A stretch of 20,097 bases of DNA. It comes from CAZVXI01 sp964631295 (GTDB lineage: Bacteria; Planctomycetota; Phycisphaerae; Phycisphaerales; SM1A02). Under the pieces are notes generated by a model. The model was not told the DNA's origin. It searched no databases and worked only from the letters and a program-made list of their open reading frames with translations. Numbering within the stretch: position 1 is the first letter of the stretch; each line of letters starts with the position of its first letter. Location: assembly GCA_964631295.1 (NCBI GenBank), contig CAZVXI010000047.1, positions 1 to 20,097 on the forward strand. Direction: 5' to 3'. Shown one piece after another: positions 6,621 to 14,291 of the stretch. The translations under genes and the position numbers were made by a program.

Positions 6621-9581
6621 TTATCGACGACCTCGTGGCCCGCGTGCTCCTGCACCGTTGCCGCGATTGCCCGAGCGCATCTTCTCGATCTGCTCCTGGC
6701 GCTCGCGCCATGACAGACCATCGGTGATCCACGACTCGGCTTCTTCACCTCTCAGGTAGTGGCTGAACCACTCGAGAATGCGGTAGTGATAGTCCACCTG
6801 GTTCTCCTCGCGACGCAGGCTGTGATTCTCACCGGGATAGACGAGCATGATGAACTGCTTCCCCGCAAGCCGGGCTGCGTTGTACATCTCCACGCCCTGG
6901 TTGAAGTCCACGGCGCCGTCATCGTCGCCGAATGCGATCATCAGAGGCGTGTTCATATCATCGATGTTGAAGATCGGCGAGTTCTTGATGTACGTGTCAA
7001 CATCCTGCCAGAACGGCCGGTCCATCCGGCCCTGGCTTTCATGGAAGATCCACGCATCGGTCTGGCCGGAGTTCCAGTAGATGCTCATCGACATGCTCAT
7101 CATGTTCGTGAGCGGCGCACCCGCGACGCCGGCCGCGAACAGGTCGGTTTGCGTGACGATGAACGCCGTCTGATACGCGCCCCATGAGTGGCCGATCAAG
7201 CCGACACGATCCTCGTCGATCATGCCTGTCTCCAGCACCTTTTCCACAGCAGGCACCACACACTCAACCGCAGAGACACCCGGGTTCTGTGCGCGATAAA
7301 CAATGTCCGGCTGGTAGACGAAGTACCCTTCAGCCGTGAACACAGCCGGGTTGTACGGATTCGTCTCTGACGGTGTCGAATAGTTGTGCAGCACCTGTGA
7401 ACGCATCTCGTAGATGTACACGATCATCGGATACTGCTTGCCCGGTTCATAGTCTGCCGGGTAGAACAAAGCGCCCTGCAACTCATCGCCGTTCTGGCTC
7501 GTGTAGTCCACCAGCTCCGAGTGGCCCCACAGGTAGTCGTCTTGGAAGGAGTTCGTTGCGGTCACTTGTCGAACCGACTGCATGCCTGCATCCGTAGTGA
7601 AGATATCTGGCGAATCATCGAAGCGCTGCTCGACGTACATGTACACAGGCGCCTCTTCCGCCTTGGTCAGCCGACCAATGCTGCTGTCATTCCAGAGCAG
7701 GTGATCGACGTGACCATCCGGCTGAACAATGCCATACCCGGACTTCTTCGTCGTGTCGCCGTAGAGGCTCACGAGCATCGGCTCGCCCGGCACGATGAAC
7801 TCTTCTTCCTCACGGTCGAGCACAACTCTGCGGTGCCGAACCTGATCATCAGCGCCAAACGTGACACGTGCATGCTCAGAACCGTCGATTGCAAAGCGAT
7901 AAATGTCATATCGATCGTTCAAGTACACATGCTTGCCATCTTCCGTCCACCCGGTTGTGCCATAGGGCGGCTTCTCGTCTGTCAGGTTCGACATCTCCTG
8001 GTTGATGAACTTCGCAGCAGCATCGGCGGTGAGGTTGACTGCCTGACCGTTGGCGATGTCGAAACTCCAGACGTGCTCATCACGCACGAACAAGAAGTAT
8101 TCGCCGGTCGGCGAGCCGTCGAGGACATACTTCACGCGATCAAGCACCTTGGTTCGCTCGCCGGTCGCAAGATCGATGATGTACACGTCGTTCACAGTCG
8201 GGCCGAACTTCTTCTCCTCTTCATAAGGCGTGTTGTCGAGGCCGATTGCGTATCGGTGTTCATCGAGCAGGCGGGCAGATTCAGTCAGGTCGTTGGAAAT
8301 CTGCACGAAGGTCCGCGTGCCGTGATGCCACGCACCGAGGAAGTGGTCGCGGCGGATCTGCCCGTCGCGGCGCTTCTGCAGAGGGATGATGTCGATGTCG
8401 TCAGCGTGCCAGACTTCGACATTCGATGGCGTATCAATCGTCTCGCGCAGCGTTTTGGGTTTCTTTTCATCGGAACGCTCACGAGCCGCGGGCTGCTGAG
8501 TTTCCTCGCCTTTGCCATCTTCGGACGCATCAGCCGCCTCGCCCTGTTCCTCGGCCGCAGCTTCATCAGTCAGAGCCTTGGGCTTATCCTGCCATTGCTT
8601 GATGCCAAAGAACAGTGTCGCGCCGTCATCCGACCAGCGCAGGCCGCTGTAATCGACAATGCGCATCTCGGCCGGGAAGTCGGTCGCTTTCGTCGGATCG
8701 AACTCTCGGCGCAGCCCGATGCCGGCCAGATCAGACCACATGATGACTGCATGGGTGATGTCTTCATTATCTTCGTACGTCATCTCGCGCATCACAGCCA
8801 GATCGGTCGACTCCTCGCGCCAGGTGAGTCCTTTGTAGCGCTCGTTTTTTGAATCGAGCGTCCGAAGCGTGCCGGTTGATGTATCGAACAACTGAATGCC
8901 GTTGCCTGCTTTGTCTTCCGCGTCGATGACCATGGCCAGCAGGGTGCCATCCTCGTTCCATGCCGAATCACCCACGTTGCCAAAGTTGGTATCAATGCCT
9001 GTCTGAATATCGCGGATGATGACATCCACGCCGCTGCTCGAGCGCCCTTCAATCCGCGACCGACGCATGATGAGATACTGGCTGCCCTCGCTGAACGAAG
9101 CGCTTGTGACGCCTTCGATCACTTCTTCTTCGCCGGTCGTCAGGTTGCGCACGCCAATCTTCGATGGTGCCGAGCGGCCGCTCGATTGCAGTCGCTCGCG
9201 TTCCTCATCGGAGATGCCGATCGAATAGGTCACCCAGTTGGAATCATCAGAGAACGTCGGCCGCCCGCCATATTCGACGACTTCCTCCGAATCGGCCGCG
9301 AGCATCTTGATCCGCAGCTCAGACTCGCCATCCACCCGCCTGATCTGGTACGCGAGCCACTTGCCGTCAGGTGAAAGCGCGCTGCCGAAACCGAGCGATT
9401 CCCACTTGCCGTAATCCTCGGGGCGGACCGGCCGCTTCTCCTCGGCCTGTTCCTGCTTCTCGGCGGTCGCGGGGGTCTCAACTGCCGGAGCCTCCTGAGC
9501 CTGGGCTGCGCCGCCCAAGAGGCCTGCAAGGATAAGCGAACTGGCGATATGCGAGGATCGAGCGCGGGTGATACGTGGCAT
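6621..9581 (-). CDS. Secreted S9-family prolyl oligopeptidase-like serine peptidase
   Basis: 986 aa. The signal peptide covers about residues 1-28 (ending AQA). A long N-terminal beta-propeller with WD40/PD40-like repeats (SPDGKWLAY, SDDSNWVTY, NEDGTLLAM, SDDGATLFF) is followed by an alpha/beta-hydrolase peptidase domain. The catalytic triad is visible: GHSWGA (Ser799), GDDDGAV (Asp888) and GENHSL (His920). The family cleaves short peptides; the specificity is unknown. A low-complexity acidic insert rich in Glu, Ala and Asp interrupts the propeller at about 336-376, and the C-terminus is a Gly/Arg-rich tail. The start at 9581 is set by AGGAGG seven bases upstream; the frame stays open a further 36 codons. 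FolE2 lies upstream on the same strand. The convergent 178-base gap at 6443-6620 shows no convincing terminator. Confidence 0.95.
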   Translation of the reverse strand: MPRITRARSSHIASSLILAGLLGGAAQAQEAPAVETPATAEKQEQAEEKRPVRPEDYGKWESLGFGSALSPDGKWLAYQIRRVDGESELRIKMLAADSEEVVEYGGRPTFSDDSNWVTYSIGISDEERERLQSSGRSAPSKIGVRNLTTGEEEVIEGVTSASFSEGSQYLIMRRSRIEGRSSSGVDVIIRDIQTGIDTNFGNVGDSAWNEDGTLLAMVIDAEDKAGNGIQLFDTSTGTLRTLDSKNERYKGLTWREESTDLAVMREMTYEDNEDITHAVIMWSDLAGIGLRREFDPTKATDFPAEMRIVDYSGLRWSDDGATLFFGIKQWQDKPKALTDEAAAEEQGEAADASEDGKGEETQQPAARERSDEKKPKTLRETIDTPSNVEVWHADDIDIIPLQKRRDGQIRRDHFLGAWHHGTRTFVQISNDLTESARLLDEHRYAIGLDNTPYEEEKKFGPTVNDVYIIDLATGERTKVLDRVKYVLDGSPTGEYFLFVRDEHVWSFDIANGQAVNLTADAAAKFINQEMSNLTDEKPPYGTTGWTEDGKHVYLNDRYDIYRFAIDGSEHARVTFGADDQVRHRRVVLDREEEEFIVPGEPMLVSLYGDTTKKSGYGIVQPDGHVDHLLWNDSSIGRLTKAEEAPVYMYVEQRFDDSPDIFTTDAGMQSVRQVTATNSFQDDYLWGHSELVDYTSQNGDELQGALFYPADYEPGKQYPMIVYIYEMRSQVLHNYSTPSETNPYNPAVFTAEGYFVYQPDIVYRAQNPGVSAVECVVPAVEKVLETGMIDEDRVGLIGHSWGAYQTAFIVTQTDLFAAGVAGAPLTNMMSMSMSIYWNSGQTDAWIFHESQGRMDRPFWQDVDTYIKNSPIFNIDDMNTPLMIAFGDDDGAVDFNQGVEMYNAARLAGKQFIMLVYPGENHSLRREENQVDYHYRILEWFSHYLRGEEAESWITDGLSWRERQEQIEKMRSGNRGNGAGARGPRGRR

Positions 9582-9588
9582 GAAAGCC

Positions 9589-9594
9589 CCTCCT
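9589..9594 (-). promoter_or_regulatory. Shine-Dalgarno site of the S9 peptidase gene
   Basis: The minus strand reads AGGAGG seven bases before the ATG at 9581. This decides the start against an upstream in-frame extension that would bury the signal peptide. Confidence 0.85.
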
Positions 9595-9752
9595 GATGCG
9601 TGTGGTTCTGCATCCAACGTAGCGTCGGCATGTGCGGGTTCAACCAGTTCCTGCCGATACACGTTGCGATCGGCCTGTTCAACCGACAATCGTCGCGCTG
9701 CGCGGCAATCTGGGCAACCCTACAGTGCAATCACATCGCCATCAGTCTGCAC

Positions 9753-10580
9753 TCAGCAACGCTTGTCGCGCGTGATCTCTGCGTAGGCGTTGTGGCTGTG
9801 GATCGACTCGAAGTTCTCGCTGCGAATGCGATACCAGCAGATCCGCTCGTCCGTATTCAACACAACGGCCAGATCGCGGACGATGTCTTCCACGAACTTC
9901 GGATTGTCAAACGCTTGCTCGGTCACGTACTTCTCGTCCGGCCGCTTCAGGACGGAGTAGACCTCGCAACTCGCCGATTTCTCCATCATCTCGACGAGGT
10001 CTTCGATCCACACCAGCCCATCGAAACGGGCATCGACAGTAATCAACGTCCGCTGATTGTGCGCACCATACTCGGAGATTTCCTTCGAGCAGGGACAGAG
10101 GCTCGTTGCCGGCGCCGTGACGGACATCACCAGATCGTCGGTGCCATTCGCCGTGCAGTCAAACTTCACGCGATAGTCCATCAGCCCCGGCTTTCCGCTG
10201 ACTGGTGCGTACTTGTTGATGAAGTACGTAAACTCCATCTCGACGTGTGCATCCGCCGCATCGAGCCGCTCGCACAGGCAATGGCACAACTCCATCAGGC
10301 GGTCAGGCTGAATACCCTCGCGATACTCGTTGAGCACCTCAAGGAACCGGCTCATATGAGTGCCCTTGCGGTCAGCCGGGAGCGAGACATACATGTTGAT
10401 GTCCGCCACCGTGTGGAGCGTGTCACCGCATGGCGTGGCGAGCGCGATCGGATACCGAATTCCCTTCACGCCCACTTTATCAATGGCAACGCTCCGCTGA
10501 TCTTCCAACCCCTGCACATCAGGCAGCGGCGTTCCTGTGAGGCCGTCATTGACTTGGCTTTGCTTGCACTTCTGATTCAC
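9753..10580 (-). CDS. folE2: GTP cyclohydrolase FolE2 (type IB)
   Basis: 275 aa from the chosen start. It converts GTP to 7,8-dihydroneopterin triphosphate, the first step of folate (and in some organisms queuosine) synthesis, in the cytoplasm. Family landmarks are present: LPDVQ (19-23), RKGTHMSRF (71-79), CPCSKEISEYGAHNQR (162-177, with the expected catalytic cysteine) and SCEVYSVLKRPDEK (204-217). The length fits FolE2 (about 260-300 aa). The GTG at 10580 has an AGAGAG Shine-Dalgarno-like stretch seven bases upstream. The alternative is an ATG at 10622 (289 aa) with no Shine-Dalgarno but a TATACC hexamer ten bases before it, which would be a leaderless start. It is divergent from the FkbM gene. 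FolE2 works with various metals and in some bacteria replaces zinc-dependent FolE during zinc shortage; I saw no clear Zur box here. Confidence 0.95.
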   Translation of the reverse strand: MNQKCKQSQVNDGLTGTPLPDVQGLEDQRSVAIDKVGVKGIRYPIALATPCGDTLHTVADINMYVSLPADRKGTHMSRFLEVLNEYREGIQPDRLMELCHCLCERLDAADAHVEMEFTYFINKYAPVSGKPGLMDYRVKFDCTANGTDDLVMSVTAPATSLCPCSKEISEYGAHNQRTLITVDARFDGLVWIEDLVEMMEKSASCEVYSVLKRPDEKYVTEQAFDNPKFVEDIVRDLAVVLNTDERICWYRIRSENFESIHSHNAYAEITRDKRC

Positions 10581-10632
10581 GAATATTCTCTCTGATCGGT
10601 TCCGTTGTGGGACGCCATGCATTGGAGCGAAT

Positions 10633-10638
10633 GGTATA
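10633..10638 (-). promoter_or_regulatory. Candidate -10 element (TATACC) for folE2
   Basis: The minus strand reads TATACC. It would start transcription near 10625, either right at the alternative ATG (10622) or about 45 bases before the GTG (10580). I see no good -35 match. Confidence 0.3.
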
Positions 10639-10753
10639 CGAAAGCAGTGCTCTGATCCCCCGATTGGTTCGATGCGATTACTCATCGGATGCGGCAAACT
10701 TGCAAATCATGCCGTCGTTGAGGCCGCTTCAGCGTTTGCAGCGACGGATTGGG

Positions 10754-10759
10754 TATGCT
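10754..10759 (+). promoter_or_regulatory. Candidate -10 element (TATGCT) for the FkbM methyltransferase gene
   Basis: TATGCT ends ten bases before the ATG at 10770, and no Shine-Dalgarno sequence lies between. This is the same layout as at 2176 and 17690 and is consistent with a leaderless transcript. The -35 match is weak. If this is the promoter, the more upstream starts (TTG 10749, ATG 10755) lie inside it and are unlikely. Confidence 0.35.
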
Positions 10760-10769
10760 CTTGCATCAC

Positions 10770-11741
10770 ATGGTCCCCTACGAGCCGCGCAATCCGTTTC
10801 ACGCAGCACGACTGCCCTGGCTGGCCCGCCTCCATCGGTGGGGATTTCGCCACGGCCGCCATGGCACACCCGCGTTGATTCGCGGCCTCGCTCGGCTTGG
10901 CTTCTACGCGGGAAAGTACCTCGCGTTCTGGAAGCCGATCGGCATTGTACAGGTCGACTGCAACGACGGCCCACGCGAAGCATCGTATGATGCGCGCAAT
11001 CGAATGTTCAGCGTGTTCTACTTCGATTCGTACAAGACTGGTATCGAGCCGACTGTCAGCACGATCATTGACCTGCTTGTACCCGACGATGGCGTGCTGT
11101 TCGACATCGGATCGAACTGGGGCTATCACACGATCACGCTCGCGACGAGACCGGGCTTTACCGGGCACATCCACGCATTCGAACCGCTGCCTTCCACGTT
11201 TCGCGATGTGCAGTCGATGGTCGAACAACTCCGTCTTGGCGAAACAGTCACCTGCCACAACCTCGCCGCTGGCAAAGCTTCCGGATCCGGTACGATGCGC
11301 GTTGGCAGCAACAGCGGAACGGCACACCTGACAGACTCCGGCGGGCGAACCGTGCGGATCGCAGCAATCGACGAACTCGATCTTCCTCCGCCGACACTTA
11401 TGAAAGTCGACACCGAGGGGCACGAGGAGCAGGTCTTTCGAGGTGCTGAACGCACGCTGCGCGCGCACCGGCCGCTCATTGTCTTCGAACATCGTCTGCT
11501 CATGATGGAATCACAGCAGCAACTGATCGGCCCGCTGACATATCTCGAGTCGCTCGGCTACCGCTTGTTCCTCCCGCAGTTTCACACGTCGACAGACGAA
11601 TCAAGCCAGTCGATACTGCAGCTGACGGCATGCACTTCGGAAGATCGCAGCGAACATCCCGGGTTCCCCGACCTGCTCGCCTGCCATGCCAATGAACTGC
11701 ATCGCCTCAACGATGCGCGCGGGATCATCCGGATCGACTGA
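10770..11741 (+). CDS. FkbM-family SAM-dependent methyltransferase
   Basis: 323 aa. The SAM-binding glycine motif is LFDIGSNWGYHTITLA (110-125). HAFEPLP (135-141) follows at the second strand, and KVDTEGHEEQVFRGAE (212-227) is the typical FkbM motif near the active site. The family methylates hydroxyl groups on sugars, polyketides and other metabolites; the substrate here cannot be told. About 100 residues precede the SAM domain, with no signal peptide, so it is probably cytoplasmic. The start is uncertain: ATG 10770 fits a leaderless start after TATGCT, ATG 10755 would add five residues and TTG 10749 seven. It converges on the UDP-glucose dehydrogenase gene with only 37 bases between stops; no terminator is obvious there. 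The neighbour suggests, weakly, a role in surface glycan modification. Confidence 0.88.
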   Translation: MVPYEPRNPFHAARLPWLARLHRWGFRHGRHGTPALIRGLARLGFYAGKYLAFWKPIGIVQVDCNDGPREASYDARNRMFSVFYFDSYKTGIEPTVSTIIDLLVPDDGVLFDIGSNWGYHTITLATRPGFTGHIHAFEPLPSTFRDVQSMVEQLRLGETVTCHNLAAGKASGSGTMRVGSNSGTAHLTDSGGRTVRIAAIDELDLPPPTLMKVDTEGHEEQVFRGAERTLRAHRPLIVFEHRLLMMESQQQLIGPLTYLESLGYRLFLPQFHTSTDESSQSILQLTACTSEDRSEHPGFPDLLACHANELHRLNDARGIIRID

Positions 11742-11778
11742 CACAGCTATGGCACACCCGTCTGGCAGGTGGTTCGAG

Positions 11779-13137
11779 CTAACTCAACTGCGGCTGTTTC
11801 GCGTGTGCCGGAGCATTCACCACCGGCCTGCCGACTGAGTAATAGGTGAAGCCGAGGTCTTCCATCAGGTGCCGGCGATACAGATTGCGCCCATCAAAGA
11901 TGACCCTGTTCGCAAGCACATCGCCAATACGATCGAAATCAGGATTGCGGAACTCATTCCATTCGGTGCAGATCACCAGCGCATCACAGCCCTGCAATAC
12001 CTCGTACTGGTCGTCGACACATGTTGCCCCCGGGAACTCCTGCGCGAGATTCTGCAGCGCTTCCGGATCGAACGCACGAACCTGCGCGCCCGCATCAACC
12101 GCTCGCTGCATCAGCGAGACCGACGGCGCTTCGCGGATGTCATCGGTTTCGGGCTTGAATGAAACGCCCCAGAACGCAAGCGTTTTGCCCTTCACGTCTG
12201 AGCGGAAGTGCTCCTCAATCTTGTTCCAGAAATGCTGTCGCTGTCGTTGATTCACATCGTGAACTGATGCATTCAACTGGCAGTCGAAACCAGTCGCTTT
12301 GCCCATGCCGACAACCGCGAGCGTGTCCTTCGGGAAGCAGGATCCGCCATAGCCCAGCCCGGGATAGAAGAACTGGTTGCCAATGCGTGTGTCCGCGCAC
12401 ATGCCCTGCCTTACAGCGCTGATGTTCGCGCCATATACCTCGCAGAGGTTGGCCATCTCGTTAATGAAACTGATCTTACAGGCCAGCATCGCATTGGACG
12501 CGTACTTGACCATCTCCGAAGACCGCACATCGAACACGAGAATCGGATTGCCCTGCCGTACAAACGGCTCATACAGATCGCGAAAGATATCGCCTGGCTC
12601 GTCCTCATCCACGCCGCACACAACACGGTCGGGCTTCATGAAGTCGTTGATCGCCGCACCTTCTTTGAGAAACTCAGGATTGTTGCCAATCCAGAACGGA
12701 ACATCGGTCTTCTGGCGGATTACCTCTGCAACGCGATGCGTCGTCCCGACCGGCACAGTCGACTTCACAATGATCAGTTTGCGGGCGGCGTCCGGGCCGA
12801 GCCGCTCGAGTTCGTCAGCGATGTCCGACGCAACCTGCAGCACGTATTTGAGGTCGGCAGATCCATCTTCATCCGAAGGCGTGCCCACGCAGATGAAGAT
12901 CACATCCGCCTCGCGATACGCCTCGGCCTTGTCCGTTGTAAAGTGAAGCCGCCCGGCCTTCATATTTCGTGTGATCAGATCGGACAGCCCCGGCTCATAG
13001 ATCGGCGATTCACCGCGCTTGAGCATGGCGATCTTCTCCTCATCCACATCAAGGCAGATCACATCATTGCCGGTGTCTGAAAAACATGCGCCTGTCACAA
13101 GCCCGACGTATCCCGTGCCAACCATCGTCAGTTTCAT
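11779..13137 (-). CDS. ugd: UDP-glucose 6-dehydrogenase
   Basis: 452 aa, typical length. It oxidises UDP-glucose to UDP-glucuronate with two NAD+, supplying precursors for capsule, exopolysaccharide or other surface glycans. The Rossmann motif GTGYVGLVTG (7-16) opens the protein. STVPVGTT (126-133), NPEFLKEGAAI (153-163) and EMVKYASNAMLA (208-219, conserved Lys211) follow, and GYGGSCFPKDT (262-272) carries the catalytic Cys267. The C-terminal domain has FKPETDDIREAPS (327-339). The start at 13137 has an AGGGA site upstream and places the nucleotide-binding strand at the N-terminus; the open frame upstream is not part of the protein. It follows the alkyltransferase gene by 34 bases and is probably the last gene of a four-gene operon. 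Confidence 0.97.
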   Translation of the reverse strand: MKLTMVGTGYVGLVTGACFSDTGNDVICLDVDEEKIAMLKRGESPIYEPGLSDLITRNMKAGRLHFTTDKAEAYREADVIFICVGTPSDEDGSADLKYVLQVASDIADELERLGPDAARKLIIVKSTVPVGTTHRVAEVIRQKTDVPFWIGNNPEFLKEGAAINDFMKPDRVVCGVDEDEPGDIFRDLYEPFVRQGNPILVFDVRSSEMVKYASNAMLACKISFINEMANLCEVYGANISAVRQGMCADTRIGNQFFYPGLGYGGSCFPKDTLAVVGMGKATGFDCQLNASVHDVNQRQRQHFWNKIEEHFRSDVKGKTLAFWGVSFKPETDDIREAPSVSLMQRAVDAGAQVRAFDPEALQNLAQEFPGATCVDDQYEVLQGCDALVICTEWNEFRNPDFDRIGDVLANRVIFDGRNLYRRHLMEDLGFTYYSVGRPVVNAPAHAKQPQLS

Positions 13138-13171
13138 TGGTTCCCTGCGGGCGCGAGCCCGCGCTCCTTCG

Positions 13172-13669
13172 TCATTGTTTTTGTGCGTGCGAGGCAACAG
13201 ACCCGCGTTCCAAATCAAGCAGCCACCTCTTGCGTTGCAGCGAGAGACTATCGCCGCTCGTCGTGCCAGCATAGCCGTGCAGTTTTCCGTCCGAGCCCAC
13301 AACGCGGTGGCATGGCACGATGACCGGCAGCGGGTTGTTTCGCATCGCCTGGCCAGCAGCGCGGGCCGCGCCCGGCGAACCCGCCCGGCACGCCAGTTCG
13401 CCATAGCTGATCGTCTCACCAGCCGGAATCAACCTGCACTCATTCCAGCAGCGTGCGTAGAAGTCCGATCCTGTCGGCGTCGGGATGTCATCGAATGATG
13501 CATGCTCACCGGCAAGATAACTGCCCAGCCTTTCGACCACTTCCGGCGGCACCGGCTTGGATGTCTCGAACGCGTCTTCACAATCCGCATCAAGCCACGC
13601 AGCGTGCGTCTCGCCGGACTGCGTCAGATAAATCGCCAGATCGCCAACAGGTGTGTGCAACGTATGCAT
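13172..13669 (-). CDS. ogt: Methylated-DNA--protein-cysteine S-methyltransferase (O6-alkylguanine repair)
   Basis: 165 aa, the usual size of Ogt-type repair proteins without an Ada domain. It removes alkyl groups from O6 of guanine by transferring them to its own cysteine, a one-shot reaction. The active site IVPCHRVV holds Cys120. SYGELA (89-94) and ARAAGQAMRNNPLP (102-115) supply the conserved Tyr, Arg and Asn of the DNA-binding and active-site region, and the family-typical KRWLL (147-151) follows. The start at 13669 leaves 13 bases after the upstream gene; an ATG at 13720 would overlap that gene and adds nothing conserved. There is no strong Shine-Dalgarno site, so it may be translated by coupling. 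Ogt and Ada-C are hard to tell apart by sequence, hence the symbol is tentative. Confidence 0.94.
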   Translation of the reverse strand: MHTLHTPVGDLAIYLTQSGETHAAWLDADCEDAFETSKPVPPEVVERLGSYLAGEHASFDDIPTPTGSDFYARCWNECRLIPAGETISYGELACRAGSPGAARAAGQAMRNNPLPVIVPCHRVVGSDGKLHGYAGTTSGDSLSLQRKRWLLDLERGSVASHAQKQ

Positions 13670-13682
13670 CGCGATTTCACTT

Positions 13683-14291
13683 TCAGACTGCCACGTCCAT
13701 CGTCTGATCAATGTTGACATCACGCTGCCCGCCATCCCGCCTCGATCGAGCACGCAGCACAAGGCCGTGAATGATGTAAAGGATGAGGAACACAGCGAAC
13801 GTGATCGACGCGCCTATGACCAGAATCTGTTTGCGAACCTGGCTCGCCTCCGCCCAGGTGCGTGGCGTCTTCATGAGCACGATACGGTCCTCAGCCGGTA
13901 TATCCGCATCGGATACCACCGATGCATTGCTGCATCGCAACCGGTACGTGCCCGCTTCCTCAATCTTGAGAACGCCGACCGCCTTGCCCGACCAGCCATC
14001 GAGAAGAAGCCGGTAACTCTCATTCTCTGGAGGAGGCGTGGGCCTCATGCGATCACCATATTGGTCCACCACTTGGAACAGGTACTCGGTGGGCACCTGA
14101 ACGGGCGATTCGTAATACACGATGAACTCACCATAATCGAGATCAACATCGCCCCATTGCCCAACCGGAATCGCCGAACCAGTTTCCTTCGCCCAGTGCC
14201 GAATCTGTCCCTCGCTGATGATCAGCGTGGTCGCACCGCCGATGAGAATCGTCAGCAGCGCGAGGATGTTCCAGATGGTGTACTTCTTCAT
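13683..14291 (-). CDS. Small two-pass membrane protein of unknown function
   Basis: 202 aa; not recognised. A membrane segment at about 7-25 and another at about 155-177 enclose a region of about 125 residues that probably lies outside the cytoplasm. That region looks like a beta-sandwich, with IVYYESP (57-63) and EEAGTYRLRC (111-120), a pattern seen in ligand- or carbohydrate-binding sandwich domains. A basic stretch, RARSRR, follows the second segment and fits a cytoplasmic C-terminus. Its start overlaps the stop of the lipoprotein gene upstream by four bases (ATGA), so the two are probably translated together and may work together at the membrane. The gene is supported by coupling and coding texture; the function is open. 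Confidence 0.82.
   Translation of the reverse strand: MKKYTIWNILALLTILIGGATTLIISEGQIRHWAKETGSAIPVGQWGDVDLDYGEFIVYYESPVQVPTEYLFQVVDQYGDRMRPTPPPENESYRLLLDGWSGKAVGVLKIEEAGTYRLRCSNASVVSDADIPAEDRIVLMKTPRTWAEASQVRKQILVIGASITFAVFLILYIIHGLVLRARSRRDGGQRDVNIDQTMDVAV

Noticed and set aside
7521..8852. A 443-codon plus-strand open frame
   Set aside because: It lies entirely antisense to the S9 peptidase gene, whose motifs are unmistakable. Long antisense frames are expected in GC-rich coding sequence, and the translation shows no recognisable domain.
9600..10595. A 331-codon plus-strand open frame
   Set aside because: It is antisense to folE2, which has all family motifs. No Shine-Dalgarno site and no recognisable protein.
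10640..10750. A Zur-type operator between folE2 and the FkbM gene
   Set aside because: I looked for an AT-rich palindrome of the Zur kind in the divergent region and found none that was convincing.
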